Of a stretch of DNA of 64,000 nucleotides, positions 11,632-24,030 are shown piece by piece. A program made the position numbers and the translations under genes. Positions within the stretch are counted from its first letter, which is position 1, and each line of letters starts with the position of its first letter. The notes under the pieces are model-generated. The model worked only from the letters and a program-made list of their open reading frames with translations, had not been told where the DNA came from and did not search any database. The stretch is taken from the NCBI GenBank assembly GCA_000697665.1, contig KL197736.1, positions 203,742 through 267,741 of the forward strand, read 5' to 3'. The DNA is from Jaapia argillacea MUCL 33604. Lineage: Eukaryota > Basidiomycota > Agaricomycetes > Jaapiales > Jaapiaceae.

Positions 11632-12615
11632 GGTGGTTTGGGCTCGCGATGGGTGGTACTGCTTGTTGTGCATTCAATGTGATCGCCTTGGTGGTATATT
11701 CTGACAGCCTGTCATCTTTGTAGTCGCTATTTTACATTCTACGTCGTGTACATGGACCATTCTTTCGTGCGACTGAGTCGAGTGCGCAGACCGCATGACA
11801 ACGCTATCATAGATACCTGATGCGTACGCACTCGAACTCGAAGTAAAGTATCTGATCGTTGATCAAAGACTCGGACAAGCACAGATATCCATGGTGCATG
11901 TCAGGCGCCGCAGACCACTCCATCGATAATCATCACCGCAAACTTACCGCCCCGCAGGAGCCCCCTGGCAGGCTCCAATCCGAGTCACTGGCATGTTATT
12001 CATAACTTATCCCAGTTCACCCACATGCCATCCTGGCATTTGGCTCCAAGAGGCAACCTGCCGATAGTATCACATTTATCCACCCCAACAATTCGACATT
12101 CGTGTCGGGGATTGGGTGAAAGAAAAGGTTCAAGAAGTGCACGTATCTCCGCAGATCACACCATCCATTGACCACCTTCCATCGATCCTGCAGCTGTTAA
12201 ACGTTCAACTTAAGTTTCATTCGCATTTTCGCATTTTTCGAGAGGTTCCTGCACGGGAATTTGGGCGGACATTGAGAACCCGGCGAGACACACACAGTTG
12301 TGGATCTCGATAACCGCTGACCTCCGGAGGCTCGTTGGATGGCTTCCACACCCTCATCACGCTGCGTTCCCTTGGTTCAGAATGCACGCGCGCTGTTCCA
12401 AGGCGGCGGGATCGATGCTGATCGATGCACCTTACATAATGATCAGCACAACAAGTGGGAATTCGCGTGCAGGCAAGCTGAGGGGCGAAAGGTCCGTTCT
12501 TCTATCTAGGCTACGATCCATCAGGGTCCTCCACTGCATCTTCCGGGCCCTCGCCCGACATAAACATCCATCTCTTCTTGACGACGGGCATTATCCCGCC
12601 CAACTTTCCTCAATC
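11632..12615. other. Intergenic region between VPS35 and a G-domain gene
   Basis: No gene, RNA or repeat can be supported here. The stretch holds the 3' flank of VPS35 and the 5' flank of the gene at 12,616. It lacks the conserved upstream module found before the other plus-strand G-domain genes. Confidence 0.45.
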
Positions 12616-14565
12616 ATGACCATATCCTATTCACCCCCGGAGGACATTTCTCCCGAAGACTTGATTATTGCGTATGGGCTTTTTCAAATAATCGAACTCT
12701 TCGACAGTACTGACGAGACTAATCCAGAGTTATGGGTCCCTCGGGATGTGGAAAAAGCCATGTATGTTATTCCTTGCCTGTGCTCGCCCAAATTCTGACC
12801 ATTTACTAGCTCATAGACACACTTATGGAGGAGACAGGATCCGAGAACAAACGATCCGGCGATTCGCTGGACTCATCCACGAATAAGGTTCAAGCCTTTC
12901 GAGTCCCTTCCCAGCTGTCAACCCTCCACCTTCACGACAACGTAGCGGCAAGGGATAGTGTTGTCTTGGTTGATACGCCATGGTTTGACGATGCGCAGAA
13001 AACTGACATGGAAATTCTGACAATGATTGGCGATTGGCTGAGATTGACGTGAGCTCTGTCTCAGTTATCACAGCTTGCGATCTACTCACCCACGCTTAGT
13101 TATCAGAAGAACGTCCGACTTGCTGGGATACTTTATCTGCACCGCATTTCAGACAACCGCATGTCTGGCTCGCCACACAAGAACCTCCACATGTTTGGGA
13201 AGTTGTGTGGAGACACTGCCGCCCAGAGTGTGATTCTAGTGTCGACGATGTGGGACAGAGTCGGAGAATCGATGGCAGAGAGTAGGGAGACACAGTTGAT
13301 TGGGACATATTGGAAGGGTATGCTGGATAATCATGCGAAGACTGCGCGCTTCCATAACTCGCTTGATTCCGCTTGGGGCATCATCGACCAAGTCGCGGAG
13401 AACGCAGCAGATAAGGAAGCATTCAGGAGGAAATGGTCGTCCTTCAAAAGTGCCTCAATGAGACCGAGGCCGGCAAGACGCTTTATAGTTCCCTCCAGAA
13501 CCTACTTTCGGAGCAGAAGAAGAATTTTCGCATGCTCACCGACCAGGCAGCGTCCCAGGGCAAATCAGAGCTCGCAAAACACTTGGAAGCCGAATGCGAT
13601 CGGATTCAGAAGGAGTTGAACGCTACATTCACTCAAATCAAACAGCTGAAAATCCCATTAGGAAAGAGGATCCTCATGTTCTTCACCTTCCAGAAAGCCC
13701 GCGCGGTGAGCTGCACTCGTTTCTACCTCACTTTACCTCGGGCTGACTTTCCGCCAGCGCCCCATTCATGTTCCCCGGGTGGAGGTTCGTAAGCGAAAGG
13801 ATATGGCCATTGCGTGAGTGGGATCGTCCGCGTGCTCGCGCCTGGCTGACAGGAAAACTAACCGCCTTCTCGGATAGGTTATTGGGTGCGTCGGGCTCTG
13901 GAAAGACTTCGGTGAGAGTCGTTTTCCATGATTGAAATGATTGGAATTATGTGTAGTCACACGAGTCCACAGTTCGTTAACTGGGCTGGCGTGGCTGGCG
14001 AGCTCCCAAAGGTTGGGGATGACAGTTTGCAACCCTGCACGTCGGAAATTGCGTCACACAAGCTCATGGGAGATCGTGGGTTTGACATTGTCTTGGTCGA
14101 CATACCTGGCTTGGGCGACGCAAAGGAAGCTCTAGATGAAGTGTATCTGTGGCTGCAAGAGAAGTACACTCATCTACATCGCTGTTGTTTTTTCACTTGC
14201 CCATGTTTCTTTGGCTCTTCAGGTACGGCGCTGGATCTGCACTCAGCGGACTCATCTACTTTCACAACATCACCGACAAGAAGCTCACATATTGTTCAAC
14301 CGATAATCACCCAAGGTTTCATAGACTCTTGGGGAAAGGGTGGTTCGAAAAGGTCGTTATTGTCACGACCATGTGGAATGAATCCGAGCAGGGATATTTG
14401 GACGATGAGGACGAACTTCAGCGAGAGAAGGAATTGAGGGGACACTGGGAAAATATGCGTCCGCAGACTGAGAAATCGGGAGCCGTTATGTGCCGATTCC
14501 AAAAGACCAAGGCATTAGCTCGCAAAATCCTCGAAAACTTGACGAGGTCCTCGGACACTTGGTAG
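12616..14565 (+). pseudogene. Dual G-domain gene, family member 4, broken by a 7-bp deletion
   Basis: Exons are 12616..12671, 12728..12761, 12810..13048, 13100..13705, 13758..13813, 13878..13911, 13973..14163 and 14223..14565. Domain 1 has GPSGCGKS on a 34-nt exon, but its G3 reads DTPWFDD, losing the invariant glycine. Around 13,421-13,424 the sequence is 7 bp shorter than in paralogues, which shifts the frame. Exon lengths total 1,559, and adding the 7 bp restores a multiple of three. Without it translation ends at 13,619. Domain 2 downstream is still open: GASGSGKTS on its own 34-nt exon, VDIPGLGD as G3, and VTTMWN. It would be reached only if the upstream frame were intact or a separate transcript were used. 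Domain 2 has no usable ATG before its first beta strand. Confidence 0.72.
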
Positions 14566-15121
14566 GGCTGCCGAGAAGCGATGCACAGCGCTTCAAGTTC
14601 TTGAAGGGGTTCCACTCATACTTTCCCTTCGAACACTGTTGGTTTTATTTCGATGGGATGTATCTTTGGCGGAAGTTATGGAATACTATATATGTAGCCA
14701 TGTTGATGGACCCGGCCTTGCTCCGTGCTCATTGGTACCACGACGTTATAGTATCAATGCAAAGGTTAGCTTAGGTTCTTATCGATCCCTTCTCTCCATG
14801 CAGCGCCGATCGATCGCCCACGTGTGGGCTCGGGGCTTGCTGCGTCTGCACCTATACATATTATTTTAACTTTTATCTGTCGAGCCTCCAGGGTCCAAAC
14901 TTTCGGAAGGCAGCCCTTGGCCATGTCTTCCCTTCACCAGATCCATGCTCCCTGGGGCCCGGTACTTCATGTACAAGCTCTTCGATGAGATGTCTAATCA
15001 TTTCTATTCCTGACCGTCTTGAAGAAAGAACTCCCCTCTTTCCTGTCGTCCAGAAATCTTACAAGTACGTGGTACCTTACTCCAGGTTCGAACGGACTGA
15101 AGGAACACGTCACGACAGGAG
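14566..15121. other. Intergenic region, nothing recognised
   Basis: This is the 3' flank of the dual G-domain locus and the 5' flank of the gene at 15,122. No conserved coding signal or repeat is visible. Confidence 0.4.
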
Positions 15122-16177
15122 ATGAGCTCTCTTCCCTCAGATCATGTCCTTTCTGTATCCACAATCCAAGAGCTTCCTTCCGCTCAACGACACAAGCTTC
15201 ACGTCCAAGGCAATCCCGTCGATAAGTTTGTAGAGTGGGCCCACTCTGGGGACGCAAAAAACGACGATATAGACCTCATATACATCACTGATCTCAACTG
15301 GATGAAGGAACCAGGCTACCCATCGCACGAATTCCTCCTTGTATCAATCATGGGCCCCCAATTGAAACAGCCTACGGCTTTGCGTATCGAACGAGACACC
15401 GAATCTTGGGCCACCGTGTTTCGGCCATACTCCAGGTCAGTGTGCAAGGACACGGTGACTTTGGCAGAATCATACGGATGGGGTTCCCTTCTGAAGACCC
15501 AGCCACGCCAGTCGCAATCTCTCGCTTCCGTCACGTTTCAATCCAACAACATCCCTCTGCTCAAGCTCGTTATTCTTTTGGATGTCATCAGCCAGAGTCC
15601 TGGGTTTTATAATGTGTGGACGGTAAACTGCTGGTGGTTTGCAGAGACTATTTGGAGGAACATCGTGGAGCTTGCCAAGGAGAACGAGATGAAGTTTTTG
15701 TTGGTGGAAGAAGAGGAATTAGCTCGGTTTTGGGGATCGGTCACCGACGGCGCCGATGTCAAAAATTGGGATGCGAGAAAGTTTGGGTTAGTTCAGGAAC
15801 AACTTCACGCTGTTTGCTTGATGAGGGCATTTGGGGACAATGTCGCAAAGAGTAAAGTGGACCATTGGTCCAAGGAGGTTGATGACATTTTCACGTTGAG
15901 GGCGTACAATGCAAGTATTCACCTCTGATCACTGAGCTAGCATTATTTATAATTGTATACTTAGGCTACCCCGAGGAACGGTGCAACTCTTTCAACGCCT
16001 CAGTCGAAAACGCAACGCTCCGCTGTTTCATCTCCCCGCACCTCAACAACCACAATGCCATCTACGCCCGCAAAAGAGCAGCTCACCACTGCCCCTCAAC
16101 TCCAAGGGGGCTCGGCGACTCGTCTTTCGCCCACTTCCACACTGACGAGAGCTAGTATCGACTCTGGTCCGTCCTAG
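15122..16177 (+). CDS. Conserved-looking hypothetical protein with an NCWWFA motif
   Basis: The model joins 15122..15910 and 15965..16177 (333 residues, in frame). The intron uses a GC donor (GCAAGT) and ends TTAG. The first exon encodes a compact globular domain with a PSHEFLLV-type strand, the segment LLKLVILLDVIS, then YNVWTVNCWWFAETIW and charged helices. The asparagine-cysteine followed by WWFA in front of a helix resembles the nucleophile region of uncharacterised basidiomycete proteins that I recall only as a hypothetical family; a papain-like fold is speculation. The second exon is a Ser/Thr/Pro-rich tail of about 70 residues. It lies downstream of the dual G-domain gene on the same strand, with no shared motif. 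Confidence 0.6.
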
Positions 16178-17989
16178 AAGTGCAATATCCCGCCAACGTT
16201 GAATATATCATGTTCCAAATCCTCATTTACTCGGCTCGACATCGCGAGTGCAAGTCCCCCTATCACGGCTTCATTGGCAAGTCAGACTTGCGTCGAGAGT
16301 CCATCTTCAGGTCAGTTCCTCCCTCATACCGAACAAGCGAAGCTATATGCTTTCTCACCTGATACCACAGCCTGCCGTTCCCACCGCCCATAGCCTGGCA
16401 TCCTCCAATTGCTACTTCACCTCGTTGTCCCAGCCCCCGATCACCCCACCATCCTTATACATCCGTTGCACCGCTTCTTTGGCTTGGTCTTTTGTCCCAT
16501 CTCGATGCCACCCAGGTGTGCTGTCACCATCTACATTCGTATGATATGGCTATTCTCTCGCCTTCCGCGATATTGTGCGAGCTCTTCGTCGACCACCCTG
16601 TTGTACGAGTTTCAAGTGTACCCACATTCGCTTGTCAAGATGTTCATCGTTTGGTGAATATGCGCTTCTTCTCTCCTGAGTGCGATGCACTTTGTCTGTT
16701 TATTTCTCAGTTTTGGTTCGCGTTTGTAGCCCACATAGGTAGTCAACTTGTGAACTTGCTCGCTCTTGCCAGCGTTATAGGGCTTTTCAAGAGTATGCGG
16801 AATCTGCCTTTTCTTGTTTTCTCGTTTTGCGAGTCTGAGTCCGCGACCGACGTTTTTCCGCAGCTCTGGGCCTCAAGCCTTTGATGGACATCGCGTGTCA
16901 TGTCGGGTTTGTCCGAACCCTCTTAGAGCAAGAATGGACTGTAATTTCGCTCGGGGGCATTGTGGACTCGTTTACACAACTGCAGACAGTAGAAGTGCCT
17001 CTTTGGGACCAACTGTGTACTCCAAAATTACATGGTTTTGTCACCAAGCGCGTAGTACACAATGCGTACCATTTAGCGTTGATACGCCACAGTTGCCCAA
17101 ATTGGCGACATGTCTCAAGGACTGGTCTCGGGGACATTGTTGGGAGATGTCCTGGGACTTGTCTCACGGTCCTACTTGTGGCTGAAAGGAAAACAAAATT
17201 TCAAGTTTTCCGCATAACGATGCAAGGCGCTGTAAAGCAGCCTTGCATTGTGATCGAACGTGGCCTTCCCTTGCCTGTGAGGGCCCGCTGTTTCCGGTAC
17301 TCATGTAGCAAATCCCCTCCCTGATGTTCTCAAGTTTCCAGTACTTCACGTCTTCCCTTGGAAGTTACACTGAGGAGAGTGCCACTACGGTAGACGTGCA
17401 CCGGAGATAAACTGGAAGTGGTTGAATGCGTAGGCCAGGCAGATTGATTGCTTCTGATGTATAGGGGAGAGGGTAAAGAAGACGGCTGATGAAAGCAAAG
17501 TCGAAGCAAATCATGGAAGGTGTTTGGTGAATATTAATGGTGGGTTGTGGAGGAGGGAGGTTAGGGTTTGGACGGGTACTGGGGGGGGTATTTTACGAAA
17601 AGTCAAAACAAATTCAGGGAAGCTTCCCCACATCCGTGCACCTTATAATCATTAAAGGACTATCACGGATAAATATAAAGTTGTGGTCGTAGTTGTAACC
17701 CACTGGTCACGACAATCTCGAGAATCCAAACGTAAAGAAGCATATATGAAGTCGAAACAGAATCCGTTGGTCAGAAAAGGGAACAAGATACAATCTGAAG
17801 CCTCTATCAGTGTAACGCTGGTCGGAGAATTCGGTTAACGGCGCAAGGAGCGCTTCAGTTGAGCTTTTGGAAAGTTTGAAGCGGCGCAGGATTACTCAGT
17901 CGGGCCTGCAAATTCTGCGGTGACATTGTTTTCCAACACTTCAACGAAGCACGCATACTCGCCTCCGCGAAAAGTGAAGCACCTCCGGG
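16178..17989. other. Large intergenic region without recognisable genes
   Basis: About 1.8 kb show several open frames (for example 16,492-16,884 and 16,881-17,324), but none has a recognisable domain, plausible splice pattern or homology to other parts of the window. A G9 run lies at about 17,581. Confidence 0.45.
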
Positions 17990-18258
17990 CGTACGCGAGG
18001 CTTGAGAAATCGATTACTCCAACGGATCGACGACAAGACACATGTCGTGAAAAGGATATTTAGATGGCCTCCACAAGTGTCCAACAAACTCCTAGCCACG
18101 AAGCGACGACTACATCGAACAAGGATCGTATACGTCTCACTGCAGCAAACGGGGTCCTTTGTGTCCAACGAAGTGCCCCCATACCCGACCTCCACGAGAC
18201 AGAGAACATATCTGTGAAAGGGCGAGAAATATTCACTGGGATCATAGCGATGAAGGGA

Positions 18259-19413
18259 CTAGACGGCGCGCTGAAGGAAGGTCAGATCGACGCAAACACG
18301 GATGACAGAGCGATAGCTCACCCCGCGAGCTTTCTTGAACTTGAATAACAAGATGATTCTCCTTCCGACCGGGATCTTCAACCGCTTGATTTGGACGAAT
18401 GTAGCGTCCAACTCCTTCTGAACACGTGCATGCTCTGATTCCAACTGCTTCGCCAGTTCTGGATTGGCCTGGGATGCCTGATCGGCAAGTAGGCGCCGAA
18501 TGGTTTCCTGCTGGTCTGAAAGGGCTTTCTGAAGGACAGTGTAAAGTGCCTTTCCGGCTTCGGTCTCGTTTAGGCGCTTTTGAAGATCCACCAGTTCCTC
18601 TTGTAGTAAAAGGACTTCTCGAGCTTCTTTGCTCCTGACAACTGTGTTGACAATTTCCCATGAAGAATCGGTCGTGTTGTGGAATCGAGCATAGCTGGCT
18701 CGGTTGTCCAGCATCCCTTTCCAAAAATTGTCCCTCAGTTCCACCTCCCGCTTTTCTGCCGTACCTGGGTCCACTGTGTCCCACATCGTCGACACTAGGA
18801 CGACACGGTGAGCGGCGGTGTCTCCGCACAACTTCCCAAACATGCGGAGGTTCTTGTGGGGGGAGCCAGACATGCGGTTGTCTGAGATGCGATGGAGATA
18901 GATAATCCCCGCGAGTTTAACCTGCTTCTTGTACCTATACACCGAGAGTCAAGTTCGCCTGGCAGTCTGAAGTTGTTGGCCTCACGTTTTTTCCAACCAG
19001 ATGCCGATCATATTCAGAATATCCATGTCCGTCTTGTTTGTATCGTCGAACCCCGGAGTATCGACCAATACAACACGTTCCGTTGTGCCCGGGAGGTGTC
19101 TCGTCACCAACGCAGGGGGCAGTTGAACAGCCTGAACTTTGTCCGTACACGATTTCAGCGATTTGCCGGAGCGTTGGTCCCTGGTCCCCTTCTGTTTCAT
19201 GAGCGTGTCGACGAACTACTCTGCGGTCAGCAAACGTATGAACCAGTGCGAGCGATATCATACATTGCTTTTCCCAGAACCTGTTGGTCCCATGATTCTG
19301 TTGTTGGGGTTAATCTCATAACTATGAACGTATTGATGATTCGAGCAAAGCACGTACGCGATGACAATGTCGTTAGGGATAACAGCTCCAACGTCGATGT
19401 CGGATTTGACCAT
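18259..19413 (-). CDS. Single G-domain P-loop GTPase, family member 5 (intact)
   Basis: From the 5' end the exons are 19413..19358, 19297..19264, 19215..18986, 18934..18322 and 18270..18259, giving 314 residues in frame. The architecture equals that of the gene at 6,119: a 34-nt exon with GPTGSGKSN, then G3 VDTPGFDDT, IIYLHRISDNRMSG, a G4-like STMWD, a long charged helix with LNETEAGKALYT and SEHARVQKELDATFVQIK, and a basic hydrophobic end. The last exon again adds only R-A-V and a stop. Serine after GK is present, but the following residue is asparagine. This is the intact counterpart of the broken copy at 34.2-35.4 kb. Confidence 0.85.
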
Positions 19414-20159
19414 AGTTAAGAATCAGTGTAGCTGGGTAAAGATGTATAGCGCTACTAGTCTACAGAGAAGGCCTATATCAGATGTGAGGCGATTGTGGTC
19501 CGAGTACGTCAATGTGAAGATCGCCCACCTTTCCTTCACCAGGTTATTCCATCAATGCTAGTGCCTCACCTAGACGGGATGCCTGAGGAAGGTGAGGTGG
19601 AGTCCTTGTTCCGGAGAACCCAATCAGATGAGACCGGGTACAATTAATAGCGCTCGTATGTACAAACTCACATGCAGCTAGTGCTAGCACTCTCGCTTCT
19701 TGGAAGCACATGTGGTGTCAATGTGGTTGTCGTAATGTAACCGTACCATGAACCTTGGGCTTACTAGCCCGGAGAATCGTCCCATAGCTGGTTTCGCTCC
19801 GCACCTTCAGCACACATTTACACCCTTCACTGGCACAAACCTTAACTTGGTATTAATTTGCTTGTCACTTGTTATTCGAATAGTTTAAGCTGTCCAAGAA
19901 GTGGGAGGGGCTCCCAGGAGCCCCTCATGATCAGCAACCAAAGCAACAAAGGTGTGTCGTGGGTGTTTCTGACCATCGCTGATGATGGTCTTCCTTCAAG
20001 GTATCGACAACCCTCAGGCCTCAGGCTCGACACGTCTTCGACGACTTGAGTCCCTTTGATTCATTGTTGTAACGCGTATAAGGTATGGTCAACTCAAAGC
20101 CCAACACCCCTACACGAGGTTTCCTGCCACCCGATCCACCAGAGCTGATACGACCACAG

Positions 20160-20440
20160 ATGAATCATGGTTTCACCAGGGCATGGGAAACTTGAGGTGT
20201 GTAGGTTGTCTCTTTCATTTCCCAAGTATGCGATCTCTGACCACGAAGCAGCTAATGATCGATCAGACAAGGTTCACGCTGCTCGGATTCTAGCTACCTC
20301 GGTGAACCTTCACGCTCCGGCAGTCGATGATCAGATCATGATCGTTGATACGTCGGGTTTGAGGACGGTTTCGAATGAGGAAGATGAAGATGCAGATAAC
20401 CTGAAAATCACTGGCTCCTGGTTGGGTGGCGGGAAAGTGA
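20160..20440 (+). pseudogene. Relic of a G-domain gene 5' part
   Basis: A decayed frame reads MVSPGHGK where the P-loop would be. It continues with DKVHAARI (compare CTDKVQAVRV in intact genes), then MIVDTSG in place of VDTPG, and ends near GSWLGGGK at the position of the GNWLAKT splice site. The remaining domain is missing. Relics with the same wording occur near 29,555 and 36,240, so this is an old paralogue copied with the flanks. Confidence 0.6.
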
Positions 20441-20504
20441 GAACAACTAGATGTCTACGCGAAAGGTTACATGTGCTAACATGATTTGCTAGTGGACCGT
20501 TGAT

Positions 20505-20760
20505 TGACTGATGTGCGGACATAAGAGCTCCACCTCACCTTCAAGTCGCCGTATCCTTCTTGTGCCATGATAGATGAAGCAAGTGTCTCCACGAGCCTTT
20601 GAAGGAACACCTTACCCGGTGCGGGAAAGGCGTATCCTCGTATTCAAGTACTCACTCGAACCACCAATTGTCTTCGCACTTGACGTACTCAGAATACTTT
20701 CTCTCCGGACTAATAGTGCTGCACATCGTCATCTTCCCCGACGTACAGTGATTCTCAGCT
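20505..20760 (+). promoter_or_regulatory. Conserved upstream module of G-domain genes, copy 2
   Basis: This segment ends at the ATG at 20761 and aligns with 5,862-6,118 and 30,228-30,490. It begins at GCTCCACCTCACCTTCAAG and includes TATTCAAGTACTC, CTTGACGTACTCAGAATAC, CTAATAGTGCTGCACATCG and GATTCTCAG. Its conservation in front of intact and broken copies fits block duplication as well as selection. Confidence 0.5.
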
Positions 20761-22433
20761 ATGACCATATCTGACGTCGATGTCGAAGCTGTTAGCCACG
20801 CTGACTTGGTCGTCGCGTACGTGCTTTGCCAACCTATCAACACATTTATGGGATTGACAGGACAATAGAATCATGGGCCCAACGGGGTCTGGGAAAAGCA
20901 ATGTATGATGGCGCTTGTACTGGCCCTTGCGTTTTCTGACAGAGGAATAGCTTATCGACACGCTCATGGAACAGAAGGGGACCGGGGACCAACGATCCGG
21001 CAATCCGCTGAGATCGTGTACGGACAAAGTTCAAGCTGCTCGACTGCCTCCCGCGTTGGCGGAGAGACACCTCCCGGGCACAGCGAAACGTGTTGTATTG
21101 GTCGATACTCCAGGGTTCGACGACACAAACAAGACGGACATGGATATTCTGAACATGATCGGTGCCTGGTTGGCAAAAACGTGAGCACATAGATTTTATA
21201 TAGTTTGACGAAACAGAGACTCAATTCTCAGTGTATAGGTACAAGAATCACGTCAAACTTGCAGGGATTATCTTTCTCCATCGATCTCAGACAATCGCAT
21301 GTCTGGCTCGCCGCTCAAGAACCTCCGCATGTTTGGCCAGTTGTACGGAGACGCTGCCGCGCGCCGCGTCGTACTCGTGTCATCGATGTGGGACAAAGTT
21401 GCCCGGGTCTCGCGCAAAAGAGGGAGACGGAACTGAAGGATAATTTTTGGAAAGGGATGGTGGATAAAGGAGCCGGCGTAAACCCTGTGGGGTGAGTTCT
21501 ACGTCACTCTACAGTGTACTGTCTCACCCTAACCTTCCGCCAGCGTCCCGTCCATGTTGACCGTAGGCGCGCGATCATTGCGTGAGTACGACCATCTGCA
21601 TGCTCGTTGGATAAGATGCTTAATCGTCCTCTTGGATAGGTTGGGCACATCAGACTCTGGAAAGAGTACGGTGAGAACCTTTTCCATGATGGAAAAAGCT
21701 GCAACCATCCATGCTCACACCAACCGACAGTTCGCCAACTGGGCTGGAGTGGCTGGTACACGCCCGAAAATTGGGGCCGGTATCTCGCCCCGCACGTCAG
21801 AAATCGTTTCATATAAGCTCAGGGAAAGTCGCGCCGATGACATCGTCTTGGTCGACATACCTGAGGGCGATGCGCTGTTTACTGCTCTACTATGCTTGAA
21901 GGATTGGCTCAAGACGAAGTATACCTATCCCATCGTTTTTTCCTTTTATCACTTGTTCATACCTTTGTTTCTCGTTCAGTTATCCTGGTGTTCCTCTCGG
22001 CGGACTTTTCTATTTTCACAAAACCACCGATAACAGACTCACGTACATCTCCCAGAAACCGGCTGAGAAAGAATCTCCTGATCGAGGTTTGTTTCATCTA
22101 CTCTTAGGGGATGACTTCTCCAGCAAGATCGTTATCGTTACGACCATGTCGAATTCCACAGCGGGAGAACGGCGAGACGCAGGAGAGGTGGAACTGGCGA
22201 AGGAATGGAAGGATAAACTGGGGTGGAGTCTCACCATTCGCCCCTTCCAAGAAACCAAGGAATCAGCTAACCAAGTCCTTGACACCCTCGATGATCTATG
22301 TCGAGGAAATATCACCAACCGAAAGAAATCTCGGAGCGTTGGTGTTGGTTATCGCTGTTTCCTGACTCTGTTATTTTCCAAAGGACTTTTCTGTCTGCAT
22401 ATACGCTTTCGATATCTATTTTCTCATCAGTGA
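20761..22433 (+). pseudogene. Dual G-domain gene, family member 6, decayed
   Basis: Recognisable exons are 20761..20816, 20869..20902, 20951..21180, 21239..21491, 21544..21581, 21640..21670, 21731..21918 and 21980..22433. Domain 1 begins normally (GPTGSGKSN, VDTPGFDDT), but one base is missing near 21,284 inside LHRISDN, which shifts the frame. About 350 bp encoding the whole coiled-coil region have been deleted at about 21,480, joining the sequence directly to the next intron. In domain 2 the 34-nt P-loop exon has shrunk to 31 nt and reads TSDSGKST, G3 reads VDIPEGD, and the rest (VTTMSN and following) is open. The intact relative is the gene at 30,491-32,408, with which it shares upstream and downstream flanks. 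Confidence 0.75.
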
Positions 22434-22695
22434 CCGGGTGTCGCATCTCAAAGTCGTTGGATTGTATGTGTTCGTTGTAGTAACACATATTCTTGATCGC
22501 CATTAATATTAACCAGCGAACCTGAATCCCATTTTATAACTCCAATAAACACTCCGTCCACCCAGGCTCAGGAAGGTTTGGGTAAGCATCTCGCTTGCGA
22601 CAATGTCGGTGCCTACATTTCCACGGCGTCTACGGAACATCTCAATTCCACCTCTTCACTCCACCTATTCAAGACCAACCAAATCCCCTGCCGAT
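22434..22695. other. Duplicated 3' flank between dual G-domain gene and BCP1 copy
   Basis: No gene is present. The stretch aligns with 32,413-32,770 and, in part (GGGTGTCGCAT, GTCTCAAAGTCG blocks), with 37,230-37,290 upstream of the intact BCP1 3' end. It is therefore part of duplication unit B. Confidence 0.5.
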
Positions 22696-23875
22696 TACCC
22701 AGCATCAACATAAACCTTTCCCAACCCCCTCACCAACCCCTCAAACTTACCAGCTGGTACGAGCATGATTTTCGTACTCAGCTCGAGGCCAAAACTTTCT
22801 GATGTGCGGGGTGTAGAGGTTGGGGTTGAGAAAGTGTATGTTTAGGATGCGTACTATGTTGCGGATTAGTTTGAATTGGGGGATGGGGAGAGAGGAAATA
22901 TGTTGGGGTTTGTAACGGGGACAAAGGGAGATCACAAGGGAGCGGAGCGGTGGGGGAGAACAAAGGCAGGACGGTACACTAACCTTTTCGATTACCTCAT
23001 CCTCGGAATGAAAGCTAAAGACGCCACCTCCTTCTCCTCCACTCGATAAACTAGGTCTTAGTTTCTTGCTTTTATTGTTGCGAGAGGAAGAGTTTGGTTG
23101 GGAGGAGAGGAGGAGTTGGGCTTCTTCGTGTGAGGGTGAGATGAACAAGAGGTGTGTGAATGTGTACGGTTCGTTCTGGTGCGAAGTTGATTAGTCCATC
23201 GAGAGATGGGGAGGTGAAGGTGGAGGAGTGACGAGTGGGGGAAGAGTACTCACGTCGTCGATAGCCCATTTGATCTCGCCGACCAACATCCTATACATAT
23301 GCGGAACGATTTGGACTGGCATGTTGATGAGCCTTTCGGATAGGACTGGGCCTATGTGCTGTGAGGGGTTGGCGTTTGGGCCTAGGATGTTTTGGAGAGT
23401 TGTGTGGAAGGAGGGGTTTGTGGGTTGTGATTTTGAGAGGAGGAGGGAGGTTAGGGCTTGGATTGATGGGTGATCCTGTACCGAACATGCCTTCAGTGAA
23501 CATAACACCGAAATACCCATGGAGGACACACCTTATGAATGGTCATGTTCAACACAGTGAGGATGGCGTAAGGATCTCCCTCCCTCCCATCCATCTTGAC
23601 GGTAGTCCCAACGAGTGGTTGACCGAGAATCAAATCGGTGAGGGCTTCGGGGTAGAGAGAGGGAGAGGAGGAGTGGAATAGTTCGGAGAGTAGGTTACGG
23701 ATTGCATGATAGTCGATTTGGGGATTTGCAAAGTCTACGTTGATGAGGGACTACTGGGAGGTGGATGTGAGTGTGGAAAGTGTGGAATAGCAAGGAGAGG
23801 GCGTACGACGTCTGAATCGCTGTCTTCGTCCATGTCGACATCCTGTTGTTTTCGTTTTGCCACGGACCATGGTGG
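22696..23875 (-). pseudogene. BCP1 pseudogene, copy 1
   Basis: All five exons of the intact gene at 37,523-38,653 can be aligned. The first codons carry a 7-bp insertion that shifts the frame. Exon 2 has lost 12 bp, removing the conserved FEFFDP-type motif. Exon 4 has a 12-bp in-frame deletion. Exon 5 has a CAA-to-TAA change at 22,842-22,844. Exon 3 is still open, and splice sites are mostly kept. Confidence 0.85.
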
Positions 23876-24030
23876 TGGATTTCGAATGATAGCACGGTAA
23901 AAAGTCAAAGATAAAATGGAATAATATGGTGCACCGAAAAGGAAATGATGAGCAGCCGACGGAGGACGGGAAACGAGCCGGAAGGAACTTGGGATGGTTG
24001 TTGGCTGAAAAGCCTAGGGAAAGGGGAACG

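Larger units (their letters stand above)
17990..20480. repeat. Segmental duplication unit A, copy 1
   Basis: This segment aligns along its length with 33,985-36,545 in the same orientation. Both contain a minus-strand single G-domain gene, its downstream flank (TCCAACAAACTCCTA and CATACCCGACCTCCACGA blocks), its upstream module, about 500 bp of shared non-coding DNA (CGCTCGTA, GGAAGCACA and CATTTGCTTGTCA-like blocks) and a divergent plus-strand G-domain relic. Substitutions and small indels are common, so the duplication is not recent. Confidence 0.75.

Noticed and set aside
16492-17324. Overlapping open frames that might be a gene between 16.5 and 17.3 kb
   Set aside because: No conserved motif, no consistent splice pattern and no paralogue in the window.
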